NCBI GenBank assembly: GCA_022496805.1
Contig: CM040103.1
Span: 2,188,001 to 2,252,000 of the forward strand
DNA from: Pohlia nutans
Taxonomy: Eukaryota > Streptophyta > Bryopsida > Bryales > Mniaceae
Reading direction: 5' to 3'
Length of the DNA stretch: 64,000 nt
Numbering within the stretch: the first letter of the stretch is position 1; every line of letters begins with the position of its first letter. Under the pieces are notes generated by a model that worked only from the letters and a program-made list of their open reading frames with translations, was not told the origin of the DNA and made no database searches. This document shows positions 1 through 11,200 of this stretch, piece after piece. A program made the translations under genes and the position numbers.

Positions 1-270
1 CAAGAGAAATGATGGAGGAATCATCATTACTTTCCCCAAATAGCAAATTTTGTAACACTAAGACAATGTTGAGGTGATCTACTTTGAAAAATTCTCCCGG
101 GTGGAGTTTAACTCGGATTGTCATAATTCAAATTGGATTGGAAAGTAGACTTGATGTAGTATTTTATAATATTTTTTATTTTTTCAAAAAATTATTTTTT
201 TGTTCCGGGCAGCCCGTTTATTCCGGGTAGCGACCAGAAAATGGTCGCTCGGGAGCTTAGGGGTTAAGTG
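1..270. repeat. Dispersed repeat, end TTAACCCCTAAG, partner inverted at 19921-20165
   Basis: Read in reverse complement, this segment matches 19921-20165 by eye: both start near TTAACCCCTAAG, pass a block about non-identical 'GTCGCTACCC', and finish near CTTTCCCCAAAT. It is probably a MITE-like or LTR fragment. The far end lies outside the window or is not clear, so the class is not assigned. Confidence 0.6.
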
Positions 271-416
271 ATAAAACTTCAAGGTGACGCTTCTGAATAG
301 CTTTACTATGACGTTTCTTGCTCTCGAAGTTTTTGTATAAGAAGGGATCTGGAGTTAGCTCTTTCAGTGTAGAGTTTTCTTTTTGGTTTGTGGAGAGTTC
401 GTATATTGGTTTGAAA

Positions 417-878
417 ATGTCGAACTGGAGGGTTCTTATGGGGACGATGGATTTAGAATCGCAGCTAGAGGCAAAACTAGAGCTTTCGTTGGCTCAACTA
501 CCGGATCAACCATCTGAACCAGCTGTTTCTATGCCAATGGTGGTTCAGCGTCTAGATGAAGCTGGGCCATCTCGTCCATCAAAGCAACCTCGTTTGGAGC
601 AGCGGTTTCATCGAGATCTATAAAAAGATGCTTGGGCGTTAGTGATTCTGCTTCAAGTGGCGTGTGTTAAGCCTGGTACCAGAGAGGTTATGTTCGAGGC
701 GAGTTACGAGGGCTTACATCACGATCAGTATTTTTGCTGTATGTCTAAGCCGCTCAGAGGTAGTCCAAGCCATCACCGTTGGTTGAAGGGGCCGGTGAAT
801 TCTTTAGCAAGAGCCGACCGTGCTGATTATATTGCAAGCACTATCAAGCGCATCATCAATTTCTTACAAATGGGATAG
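417..878 (+). CDS. Chromovirus 3' accessory ORF, isolated divergent copy
   Basis: This frame is homologous to the extra ORF downstream of the chromodomain at 16217-16660. Both begin MSN, then have L(D)xESQ, ELSLxQLPxQP, xEAGP, and close with H(H/Y)RWL(K/Q)G...NFL. The frame starts at ATG 417-419 and runs through an in-frame TAA at 621-623, which would be Gln under the code suggested by the rest of the window. Read with the standard code it is two pieces, 417-623 and 642-878. The last residues run into a TAG at 876-878 with no nearby TGA, so the 3' end is probably cut by the adjacent non-LTR element. Function unknown; no domain recognised. It is what is left of a second, older chromovirus. Confidence 0.6.
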
Positions 879-954
879 ATAGATTCGGAGACAAGTGTGT
901 AGTGGTTTATTTATTGCTAATGTATTCCCCTCTTTTTACTCAAGTGGTAGGGGT

Positions 955-2271
955 TGGTTATTTTTGAATTTTTCTTTTGTATAGAAGAATTAATCCAGCG
1001 AGATGTATTGCAATTGTGTTGATTTCTTTAAATGTCTTGTGTATGAGAGTTTTTGGAATTTTAAATTTGTCTTCTAGGATTTTCATAGAGGGAGCGTGAG
1101 TGGTTCTTCGTGCCCCTGTAGTGATTATAATAGTGGGATCTACTTTCCAACCTAAAGCCATGATGTCATTAAGTAGTGGTTAGTATTTTGCAATTTTAGT
1201 ATTTATAGTGTCTTAAGAGAATCTATCATTAGTATATGTGAATTCAATAAATTATATTGTGAGGTGATCTTGTGGTATTGTAGGTGGGGTGTTTTTGTAT
1301 GGGAGACCTTTAATACAAAGGATATCTGGTTTTAATCCGGCATTACATTGACATCTGTGATTGCTGCATGTACATGGGAGGAGCCATGTGGGTACTGTGT
1401 TCTCTGGTGGATTGTTATTGAACGTGCCTGCATTCATGAGGATGTAGCATCTGGATTTGTATGTAGTCAATATTAATTTACGGAGTGTCCATATTGCTTT
1501 ATTATGTCTTTTAACTCTAAGTGCATGTATATGGTGATGATTGCATTTGAGAAGAACATGGAGCCAGGTGTCAGAGTCTTGTGAGTTACAGATGGGACAT
1601 GTGATAGAGGGGAATCGTTCAATGCCAAAGAAGAGTTGTTTCCTAGCATTACCCATGTATTGGCCTGTTCTAAATTTTAATATGGCGGTTTTTTGTGAGT
1701 CTGTAATGGTTGGATTAGTCCAAAAATCATTCCAAAGATCATTGTCTATATTTGGGTTCATAGTCCATTTGTTAATGTTGGGGAATTTGCGAGCCATTTT
1801 TTCTACATTTTTCCTACGGTCTCTTTGTAAGATGTATGTTTCAAGACACCGTACAGGTCCTTTGTCAGGTCTTCTGACGGGCCCTGGCCATGAATCTTTT
1901 TGGTAGTAAAATGGTATGGTATGTGCAAATTCGTGTGGTTTGGAAGTAAATTTATATTCTTTGCTTGTACCTGCTTTGGCAAGTTTGTCCGCTTGTTCAT
2001 TTCCATCAATATTAGCATAGGCTTTTATTTTGTTTAAAGTGGTGGGTTGTGTTCGATTTTGGAGCATGTTGACTATGGAGGTTAGGATGGTTATATCTGG
2101 ATGATTACGGTGGAGGGTCGGGTGTTTTATTTGGGTGTTTATTAGATATAGGCAGTTAAGGCAGTCAGTGAATATGTGAGCAGGTTCATTTGGGAATTTT
2201 TGTGTTATTATTTTGAGAGTTTTGTAAATGGCGATAAGTTCTGCATGAAAGCAAGTTTGCAATCCCGGTAG
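955..2271 (-). CDS. Non-LTR element ORF2 C-terminus: RNase H and CCHC-like domain
   Basis: Reading from 2271 down, the frame starts LPGLQTCFHAELIAIY, the Glu-bearing RNase H helix, followed by IFTDCLNCLYLI (Asp strand) and AYANIDGNEQADKLAK (the last Asp). The conserved YTDGSF strand lies upstream, near 2390, separated by a TGA at 2272-2274. A CPIC...WLHVLLKC motif follows. In-frame TAA codons at 1252, 1213 and 1180 interrupt the tail (DRFS-TAA-DTIN, AKY-TAA-PLLND) without shifting the frame, and the sequence between and after them still looks like protein: ALGWKVDPTIIITTGAR and KIPKTLIHKTFKEINTIAI. All three would be Gln under the non-standard code. Under the standard code the ORF is 1252-2262 only. 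Confidence 0.7.
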
Positions 2272-2513
2272 TCATTTTGAGATTTGCATGTTGGGTTTAG
2301 TTGAATGATAGATCCCATATCCCACTTTTTCATGGATCCAATATCCATCTTCATGTCTTTTGGGTGGTATGAATGAGCCATCTGTGTAGTAGTTGTATAT
2401 TAGTGGGTATCTGAGTGGTTTATTTGTTGGGAAGTTGGGTATTGAAGGTGTATTTGTGTTTGTTGTGTTGTAATTGAGAAGGTAAATTAGTTGATTCCAT
2501 TGTGTGCTATTAT

Positions 2514-3543
2514 TTACTGTAGTATTGGGTGGGGTGTGTGGGATTTTTTGAATGTGATAATGTGGAATATGAAGATATTAATTGTTTCTTTGAGTGTGTT
2601 GATTTGTTCGTTATTATAGATAGGTTTGTCTTGATGGTGTATACAGAGTATTTGGATTGCAAGTGTTTTGGTATGTGGTTTGGGTTTATGTGTTGGAGCG
2701 TTGGGTTGTTCATAAGTAATGGTATCTGCTTCAAAGTGCATGAATATGTGTGTGTCGAGGTATGGACCTTGATATGGAGATGGATTTTGGTACCAAGTTG
2801 TGTCTGGGATGGTTAGTATAGTTATGGAGTTTGGGTCGTTTTTTGCTGCCAATCTTGCCCAATGTATGGCTTTTTGGGTAGTTTCTTCATTATGTGGGTG
2901 TGCATAGCCGTGTCCTTTCCATTTATATTGGAATGCCGTTCCTAGTGATCCAAATATTTTATCACGTGGGAAAGGGGAGTAGAATTGTGTGAGTTTGGTG
3001 GAGCATGTGGTGGGTGATGAAAAGTATGAATGAGTAATATTAAGTGTAGTTAAAATGGAGTCTAGCAATGTGTGTGGGAGTGTGTGTTGAGGGGATTGTG
3101 TTGGGTGTTTTTTGGATGTGGTATGTTTATATCTTTGGTAAAGCCATACAATTTCTGTTTCAAAGGATTGTAGTGATGGTATTAGGCCATGTGTACTATA
3201 TATTGAATTGCTAAATTGTTGCCATAGCCATTGTACTCGGGCGTAGGGGATTATGATAATATATTTACCGTTGTTGTCATATATGGAAGAGAGACCATTT
3301 TGGGTTTGTATTGTGTTTTGGTTTGTCAATATGTCTTTGTCTGGATTGCATTCGCGGATAGAGATTTGTGTGTGTGGTATTATAGTTGGCGGTGGTATAA
3401 AACGTGTGTCTTTAGGTTGGACGGGATTGAACGAGTGGTTTATGATGTTTCTGTAATGTTTGTATTGTAGTTGTTGATAGTAATTTGTAAGTAGGGAGAT
3501 GTTGTGGGTACTTGTGGTTGGGTAATTATATGGGAAGAGATCA
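2514..3543 (-). CDS. Non-LTR element ORF, middle region
   Basis: A long minus-strand frame rich in Asn, Thr, His and Pro that lies upstream of the RNase H part of the same element. It contains YIIIIPYARVQWLWQQF and DKIFGSLGTAFQYKWKG, then ALGWA-like blocks such as HWARLAAKNDPNS; I recognise no catalytic motif. The apparent start inside the chromovirus LTR (3584) is an artefact: the true reading continues from 17289. Near 2530 the frame has to change to reach the YTDGSF strand at about 2390, so there is at least one indel. It is probably the linker between reverse transcriptase and RNase H. Confidence 0.5.
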
Positions 3544-3548
3544 CGTTG
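3544..3548. other. Target site duplication CGTTG, left
   Basis: CGTTG directly precedes the left LTR, and an identical CGTTG follows the right LTR at 17284-17288. A 5-bp duplication is usual for Ty3 elements. Confidence 0.95.
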
Positions 3549-4116
3549 TGTCACGGACATAGAACCATGAGATGGGTATTGCAAAGACTAGGCCTTAAAA
3601 CTAGAGATATAATTATTGTGTCCAAAACTAGTTAGTGATGGGTATTGCCTTAGTGATGGATATTACCATAGTGATACAATTATTGTGTGAAAACTAGTTC
3701 GTGATGGGTATTGCCACAATGATACAATTATTGTGAGAAAACTAGTTCCTGATGGGTATTGCCACCGACATAGAACCTTCTAGAATACTTCTAGAAGTTC
3801 TATAGTTCCTTAGACTTTTAGGACCTTCTAGATACTTCCTAGGGACTCTCATAATCTCTAGGAAGCCCCTGCAGAAGCTTCCTTAGTACTAGTATATCTA
3901 GGGGACGAGGTAAGGGACTCCTCACTCTCGTCAACACAAGTTAGGAGCAACCTTCAGTATTGCCTTGTCTTGAATCTTGATCAACTATCGATTTAGCTCA
4001 ATATACTTTCTTGAGAACCACTCTTGTGTACTATTGCACTTCTTGTTTTTGGGTCCTTGTTCATGCTTTTGTTCTTGTTCTCTTGTTCTTGTTCTTGAGT
4101 TCTTGTGTTCCTGACA
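3549..4116 (+). repeat. 5' LTR of chromovirus
   Basis: It begins TGTCACGGACATAG and ends GTGTTCCTGACA. It matches 16716-17283 with only scattered substitutions. It contains short repeats of ATGGGTATTGCC and GATACAATTATTGTG near its start and TTGTTCTTG repeats near its end. The leader 4117-4392 follows; no tRNA primer match is clear. Confidence 0.95.
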
Positions 4117-4392
4117 GTTTGACGAGAGTGACATTGACAATACTAGAGCTTGGTCTTTCTTGATAAGAGTGGATTACCCCTTTCTTGAAAGTGCTAGAGC
4201 CTTCTAAAGGTTGCGGATTACCCTCCTCTAGGCTAGTATTGTTATGTGTTGTAAAATTCTTTCTTGATCAAGAGCGGATTACCCCTTTTTCAAGATTGGG
4301 TTTTAACATTTTAAAGGTTGCGGATTACCCACCTTTAATTGTCTCTACTCTTCATAGAATTCTTTTGTTTCCTTCTCTAGAGTGATTTTAAG

Positions 4393-5556
4393 ATGTCGGG
4401 AGTTGTAGATACGAACCCAGCAGACTTAGCTGAATCAAAACTAGACGCCGTTCTCAAAGCCATCGAATCCTTGTCGATTAGGACCAACCAAATTGAGAAT
4501 TTTGTTACTAGACTTCACAATGATCTCGGGGCTGGACCTTCACAAATGAGTGTTGCGCCTCAAGTTTTTCCATCCGGAGAACCATCAATTCTTCCAACTC
4601 AAGAGGAGAATCCATCTCCTCAACATGTTGAGACTCCGAGGTTCAAGGAGCCCCGGATTAGCCTTCCAGAGAAGTTTGATGGCACGCGCTCAAAATTTCG
4701 AGGGTTTGTTAATCAAATCCAGCTTATTACCTTTCTTCAACCGCATCGCTATCCGACAAACGAATCGCGAGTAGGTCTAGTTGGAACCTTACTTACGGGG
4801 CAAGCTCTATCTTGGCTTGCTCCTCTGTTTGAAAAAAGATCACCGATCTTGAACAACTTCGAGATGTTCTTAGCTGCTTTTGGAGAGGCGTTTGGAGAGC
4901 ACGACAAGATTCATTGGGCGACAACCAAGATTCGTTCTTTGCGACAAGGATTGCGATCTGCATCTGTGTATGCATCAGATTTTCGACAATTAGCGTGCGA
5001 CATCAATTGGGACGAAGAAGCACTCATGAGTCAATTTCATTGGGGACTACGAGATGACGTCAAGGACCTGTTATTATCTTTGTCTGATCCTCAAACACTC
5101 AGTGAGGCAATAAGTCAAGCCGTGAAGTGCGACAATCGATTATTTCAGCGACGTCAAGATCAACGTTCTTGGACTTCATCAAAACCATATAGAAGTTCTT
5201 CTCACTCGGCTGCTTCGACAAATATTCCAAGCAGTCATTCGGAAGTGGAAGACATGCAAATTGATGCGGTACGATTCAAACCACTTACGCCACAAGAGAA
5301 GAAACGACGATTTGAAGAAGGTTTATGTCTGTATTGTGGAGAACCAAGCCATAAAACTGACAGTTGCTCCAAAAAGCAACACCGTCATACTTTCAAGACA
5401 CGGAGCACGTTTGTGGGGGACCATCAACAATCAAAAAACGAAGAGACTCAGCCACAATAGAGACCGTGCATTTGGACGAGTTCAAATCACAAGGTCTCTT
5501 CCTTTCCGATCAACCTTCTCGTTGTTTTAACGTTCCTTTTTCTTTTGCTTGTTTGA
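4393..5556 (+). CDS. gag: Chromovirus Gag
   Basis: Gag forms the particle and binds RNA. It starts at ATG 4393. The capsid-like region includes [33 protein letters not shown] and [22 protein letters not shown]2CX4HX4C zinc knuckle ([14 protein letters not shown]) lies near residues 316-329. Under the standard code it stops at TAG 5458-5460 (355 residues). If TAG is Gln it extends to TGA at 5554-5556, with a hydrophobic tail. pol overlaps in the -1 frame from 5364, and a canonical slippery site lies at 5433-5439. The Gag type resembles the fungal/bryophyte-like chromovirus branch more than typical seed-plant chromoviruses; that placement is from memory. Confidence 0.9.
5433..5439 (+). promoter_or_regulatory. 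Predicted -1 ribosomal frameshift site A_AAA_AAC
   Basis: In the gag frame the codons are TCA AAA AAC, giving the heptamer A AAA AAC, one of the strongest known slippery sequences. Slipping back one base moves the ribosome into the pol frame ([11 protein letters not shown]), which is open in this overlap. The gag-frame TAG is 19 bases further on. Confidence 0.75.
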
Positions 5557-7657
5557 ACTTTCGAACATCCGCCTTGATAGATTCAGGAGCCTCTGCTTGT
5601 TTCATAGATGAAGAATCCGTAAAACTTCACAATAATCCTTTAGTTAAAAAACCTTATCCCGTTCCAGTAGAAGTAATAGATGGACGTCCCTTAGCCTCAG
5701 GTCATGTCACCCACGAAACTACTCCTTTAGAAATAGAGCTAGAAGGCCATAATAGTTTTATTGTTTTCAATGTCATTAAAACCCCTACAAGCTCTATCAT
5801 ACTAGGACTATCTTGGCATAGAAAATACAATCCTAATATAGATTGGAGTAACCTCAAAATCAAGTCATTCCCAAGTATGATTCCCCCTACACAACCAACT
5901 AAGTCCAAACTTCGTCACCCTAAACCATTGTTCGTTGGAGCAAAGGCTTTTATGAGAGCTGCGAAACATAGCAATCCATTTGTTATTTATGCAACTCCGA
6001 CTCGTGAAGAAGCAACTATGGGCACGAGCATTCCGGATCAATATAAGGAGTTTCAAGATGTTTTTGAAAAGAAGAATGCTGATATTTTACCGGAACATCG
6101 ACCTTACGACTGCGCGATTGATCTGCAAGATGGCGCGCAACCACCTTGTGGCCCAATTTACAACCTCTCGCAAAACGAACTTGTAGCGTTGAAGGAATAT
6201 ATTGAAGAGAATCTTGCCAAAAACTTCATCCGACACTCGAAGTCCCCAGCTGGTGCCCCAATACTCTTTGTCAAGAAGAAAGACGGCTCTTTACGAATGT
6301 GTGTCGATTATCGCGGTTTGAACAAGATTACTGTGAAGAATCGATACCCGTTGCCGTTGATATCTGGGCTTCTTGGTCAACTTGGACAGGCCTAGATCTA
6401 TACGAAGGTTGATTTACGCGGAGCTTACAATCTAGTACGCGTTAAAGAAGGGAACGAATGGAAAACTGCATTTCGAACAAGGTATGGTCATTTTGAATAC
6501 AATGTCATGCCTTTCGGACTTACGAATGCACCTGCCATATTTCAACATTTGATGAACGACGTCTTCCGCGAATTTTTGGATAAATTTGTCGTGTGCTATC
6601 TAGATGACATTTTAATCTATTCCAAAAATGTTGAAGAACATGAAGAACATGTGAAGCTTGTATTACAAAAACTACGAGATGCTGGATTATACGCAAAAGC
6701 AGAAAAGTGCGTATTTCATCAACCGCAAGTGGAGTTTCTTGGGTATATTATTTCAAATGAAGGCTTATCTATGGATCCAAAGAAGATTGAAGCTATCACA
6801 AATTGGTTAACTCCTCGAACGGTACGTGATGTACAATGTTTTCTCAGATTTGCTAATTTTTATCGAATTTTCATCCAGAATTATTCTCAAATCGCTGCTG
6901 CATTGACTCGATTAACATGCAAAGACAAACTCGATTGGGGACTTGAAGCAGAGACTTCTTTTCAAAATCTGAAGACTGCTTTTACAACGGCTCCAATTTT
7001 GATTCATCCAGACTTCTCAAAATCATTTTACATGGAGACTGATGCATCAGACTTTGCATTAGGTGTAGTCTTATTGCAAAAGGGAGATGACGCAAAACTT
7101 CATCCGATTGCGTTCTATTCTAGAAAATTCTCTGCGGCAGAAATCAACTACGAGATCCATGACAAAGAACTACTTGCTATAGTGGACTCGTTTCAAGTAT
7201 GGCGTCATTTCCTTGAAGGCGCTTCGCACCAGGTGACTGTATATACAAATCACAAAAATCTTGAGTATTTTATGTCAGCTCGTATATTAAATCGGCGACA
7301 AGCTCGTTGAAACATGTCATTATCTCGTTTTGACTTTGTCATCACATATCGGCCTGGAAAACAACAAGGATTATCAGATGCTTTATCTCGAAGATCCTAT
7401 CTTGCGCCTAAAAAAGGAGATGCAGCATATGAACAACAACGAACAACTCTTCTAAAGACCGAGCAATTTCGAGTTTATGGAGCGACTATGGCTATGCCAG
7501 TAGACTCATCATTTCTTGACCAAGTTCGTGCAATATCAGCAACGGATCCTTTTGTTCTTGACATTCAGCGTCGCTCTGAGATTGATCGCGACAATTTCAA
7601 GTTTGTGGATAACCTCTTGTATTTTGAGGAGCGCTTGTATATTCCAGAAGGTTCTGC
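5440..7657 (+). CDS. pol: Chromovirus Pol, N-terminal part: protease, RT, RNase H, start of integrase
   Basis: The aspartic protease motif is [12 protein letters not shown], coded near 5574. The RT has [20 protein letters not shown], then [20 protein letters not shown] and the catalytic [11 protein letters not shown]. RNase H has [18 protein letters not shown] and [15 protein letters not shown], followed by [20 protein letters not shown]. The in-frame TAG at 6393-6395 (QA-TAG-IYTKVDL) would be Gln under the proposed code. The TGA at 7308-7310 replaces the Trp expected in RQARW and is a true nonsense change. The frame is cut at 7661 by the second Ty3 element and resumes at 14816. Probable expression is as a Gag-Pol fusion by -1 frameshift. 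Confidence 0.92.
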
Positions 7658-7661
7658 ACGC

Positions 7662-8196
7662 TGTCGTGTAGAGAGGAGCGCGCTCTGAGAATTTGCGGGG
7701 AATCTGGCTGCGACACGATGACCAGATAGCTTGGGAGATCGGTCTTGTCTTCAATTCTTCAAATCTCTTCCCAGTCCTATCCTGCAATGGCTCTAAAAGG
7801 TTTAAGGGTAAGGGTGGGGTAATAAGAAACCACGGGCCTCGGACGGGTAAAACGGGACGGCCAGACCACGAGCTGAAACCGTCCGAAAGATGGCTCCTAA
7901 ATTTCAAACCCACAAAAAAAACTCTCGACAATCTTCAAAACCCCAAGACCTCACTAAATCTCATCCAATCAAAGGTGGCGGTGGGGCACATATGCCCATG
8001 CTCCCCTTTGAAGCTTCAAAGAAGAAACTTTTTTCCCCCCTTTCCTATTCACACCTTTCAAACCACCTAATCCTTTGATGATTTAATTAAAACGAAAGAC
8101 AAACTATATGTAGTATTTTCATTCCGCTACTCCATTCATTGAAAATACAAAGCTTAGAGCATATATGTACATGATGGAAGCATTTCCATCACGACA
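7662..8196 (-). repeat. 3' LTR of nested Ty3 element
   Basis: It matches 14278-14811 almost base for base, including the block AATAAGAAACCACGGGCCTC and the end CCATCACGACA. Because the element reads on the minus strand, this left copy is the 3' LTR. The purine-rich stretch just inside it (8197-8212, minus strand TTTAGAAAGGGTGCA) is a plausible polypurine tract. Confidence 0.93.
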
Positions 8197-8239
8197 TGCA
8201 CCCTTTCTAAACCTGCACATCCTCCGGTATGTGCCACGT

Positions 8240-11200
8240 TTAACCCCCCTCGCTGTCTTGATTGTCATCAACTGCATCCTCTAGTTCTTCATCTTCCTCT
8301 TCATCTTGTTGATCATCCTCTAGTTCTTCTGAATTGAAGTGTTCTTCAAGGTCTTCAAGATGAAACCTTCCACTTCTGCGAAAGATTTTGATGCGCTTTT
8401 CAGCTACTGGTATACATAGAGAAGTTCCATCTAACTCACGGAGTGAATAAGTGCCATTGAGGTGCACTTTAATCACTACATAGGGTCCAAACCATCTTTT
8501 TGCAAATTTTCGCACCGTGCTGTGTTGATGCTCCAATGTGCTATCAAATACAAGGACCCAATCACCCTCTCTAATCTTCTTTCTTCTCATTCGGTGTGTT
8601 CTGTCAAAGCGCTCTTTGTTGCTCAGTCTTGCAGCTTTCATTTTCTCCAATGCAATCCCAACATCCTCTGACAATCTTTCAAGTTGTTGGATGCGAAGCT
8701 CCAACAGTCTTTCTCTGCTTATGCCATCTTCCCATGCAAGAAACACCCATCTGGGAATATCGACCTCCACCGGCATGATTGGTTTCTGTCCATACATTAG
8801 TTCTACAGGCATGTAACCGGTAACCGTACTGTATGTGGTTCTATCAGCCCACAGAGCAAACGGTAGCAATTTTGGCCACATCTTAGGCTTTCCTTTACAA
8901 GCTTTGACTAAAGCATGAATGATTGGGGGATGTCCCCTTTCAATCTTGCCATTGGCCTCAGGATTGTAAGCCGTTGTCAGCTTCAATTGCACACCATATC
9001 GGTTGAAAAATTCCTTGGCTTCAGCAGCATTTAATTCTCCTCTGTCAGCTCTCATCCGACCAATACTCCCGTACCGACTAAAAATGTCTTCAAGTATGAA
9101 TCGGCAAACATTCACCGTTCTCTTGGTCCTCAAAGCTCTTCCTTCAACAAAATTTGAGAGTTCTTCTCGGGCCAAAACAAGGTATTTCATCCCCCACATT
9201 GCATTTGGCATAGCAACCAAATCAATCATCCATTGAAAATGGATTGCAATGGGATAGGTCGGATGCAATTCGTCTCTGTGTCGTACCTTGGATTGTAATT
9301 GGCACACCACAGAAGAAGCTACAAATTCTTCAACATCTTTGTATAACCCCTTCCACCAATATCTTTCCTTGATTTTTGTATAGGTGGCCCAAACTCCTCT
9401 ATGACCGGCCCAAAGCGTATCATGAAATTCTTGTAAAACTTTGGTCTTGGTCTGAAAGTCTCCCACCACCCTCAATGGCATTTCACCAAGTCTTTTTGCT
9501 CTCTTCCATAAAACCCCATCTTTCAACAAATATCCATAAGACTGATGTCTGATGTCTTTGAATGTTTTATCCACCCAGCTTTCTTGCCGTTCCATGATAC
9601 TCAAATAGAGTCCAATGTCTCTTAATCTTCCTTCGTAGATCTCACTCTCGAAAGGCAAAGCTCCGGTGGATGAGCTTTCTCCATCTGTAATCATCACATA
9701 ACCTCCATGTGACAATTCTTCATCACCTTCATTAGCCATCATGTCCTCTTCATTGAAATACCTTGCTCTAGACAACATATCGGCAACACAATTCTTTTTG
9801 CCTTCAATGTGAACTAAAACAGGGTTCAAAGATTTGATGTAGGCTATCCACCGCAACATTGCAATGTCTGGTGAAGAACAATTTGCTATCATCCCCAGCA
9901 AAGGCAAGCAGTCAGTTTCTAACACCACCTCCGCTCCAATCAAGTAGTTTCTGTCAGCTTTTAGAGCTGTAAGAGCACCATATAATTCTCTTTTCACTTG
10001 TGGATATGCTCTCTGGCGATCTGTCAAGATTCTTGCTCCAAATCGGATAGCAAATCTCTTCCCTTCTTCATCATCTTGTCCAATAGCCCATCCAATTGCA
10101 ATTGGACTTGTGTCAACAGTCACAATCACCGGTCGTCCACAATTGTAGCTCACTTGTTTAAGAACCGGTGGTGACTGTAAAGTTCTTTTCAACTCTGCCA
10201 TAGCCAAATCTTGCTCAATTTGCCAAACAAACTTGTTCCTCTTGCGTAATAGCTTGTATAGAGGTTCTAATATATGAGCAAAATGAGGGATCCAAATTTG
10301 ATAGAAGACACAGGCTCCTAAAAACCTCCTTACTTCAGTGACATTGCTACAGGCCATCATTCTCCCAATAGCATCCACCTTCTCAGGGTTAGGTTTCCTT
10401 CCATAAGAACCACATAAGTGTTCAACTACCAAAATCTCATCAACCCCAAACTTGGACTTGTCAATGGAGAGGGTCAAGTGCACCTCTTCAAGTCTGCTCA
10501 AGATTTTTGCCACGTCTTGTATATAATTAATCACAAAAGCTCTGCAACCATCATCTTGAACTGTTAAGTCTCTTTCTTTCTCCTCGCACCCCTTTATGGG
10601 AATGTCATTCACAATAGGTATGGTTTTGTCAGGCACAAAGTCTCTTAGAATTTGATTCATAGCACTCTGCATATGTGCCACTGAATTGGTAGCACCTTGA
10701 GGCAATGTACACATGCGCATCAATCCAAGTGGAGTCTTCATGGTTGTCAAATCTCTGCTCTCAGCAGCTAGTTGGAATTGATCATAGCCAGAATATAGAT
10801 CTCCAATGGAATATATTGCATGCCCCGCAAACGCTTCTGCTACTTCATCAACAATAGGCCCTGAGCCTTTGTTTCTGATTGTTACTTTGTTTGCTGGCTG
10901 CATGTCTTGAATAAACCTCAATGCTCCTGACTTCTTTGGCACCGTGAACCATCGGTTTGAATACGGCGCCATCGAAGGCTCAAGTATGCCCATGTGCCTC
11001 TTTTCTTTGAGCAACTCCACTAGTTTTGGAAGTAGAGCTCTAGGCACAGGTATAGGCTTTAAATCCCATGGTACGTGTGGTACAGTAAAAATAACCATTG
11101 GTGTTACAACGCTTGGTTGTACACATCCAATTTCATCTGGCAAAGAAGCAAAGGCCTTTCCATGCATAGAAAGCATGTCTTGAAATTTCTTCTTCTCCGG

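Larger units (their letters stand above)
925..3543 (-). mobile_element. Non-LTR (LINE-like) retroelement, 3' part
   Basis: A minus-strand retroelement carrying an RNase H-like domain and a C-terminal Cys/His domain. Its upstream part is displaced to 17289-17544 and 18296-18535 by two later insertions: a Ty3 element between copies of CGTTG at 3544-3548 and 17284-17288, and a CACTA element at 17545-18292. No reverse transcriptase core was found, so only the 3' portion is here. The 3' limit near 925 is a guess, placed where homology to the chromovirus ORF at 417-878 begins. Confidence 0.7.
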
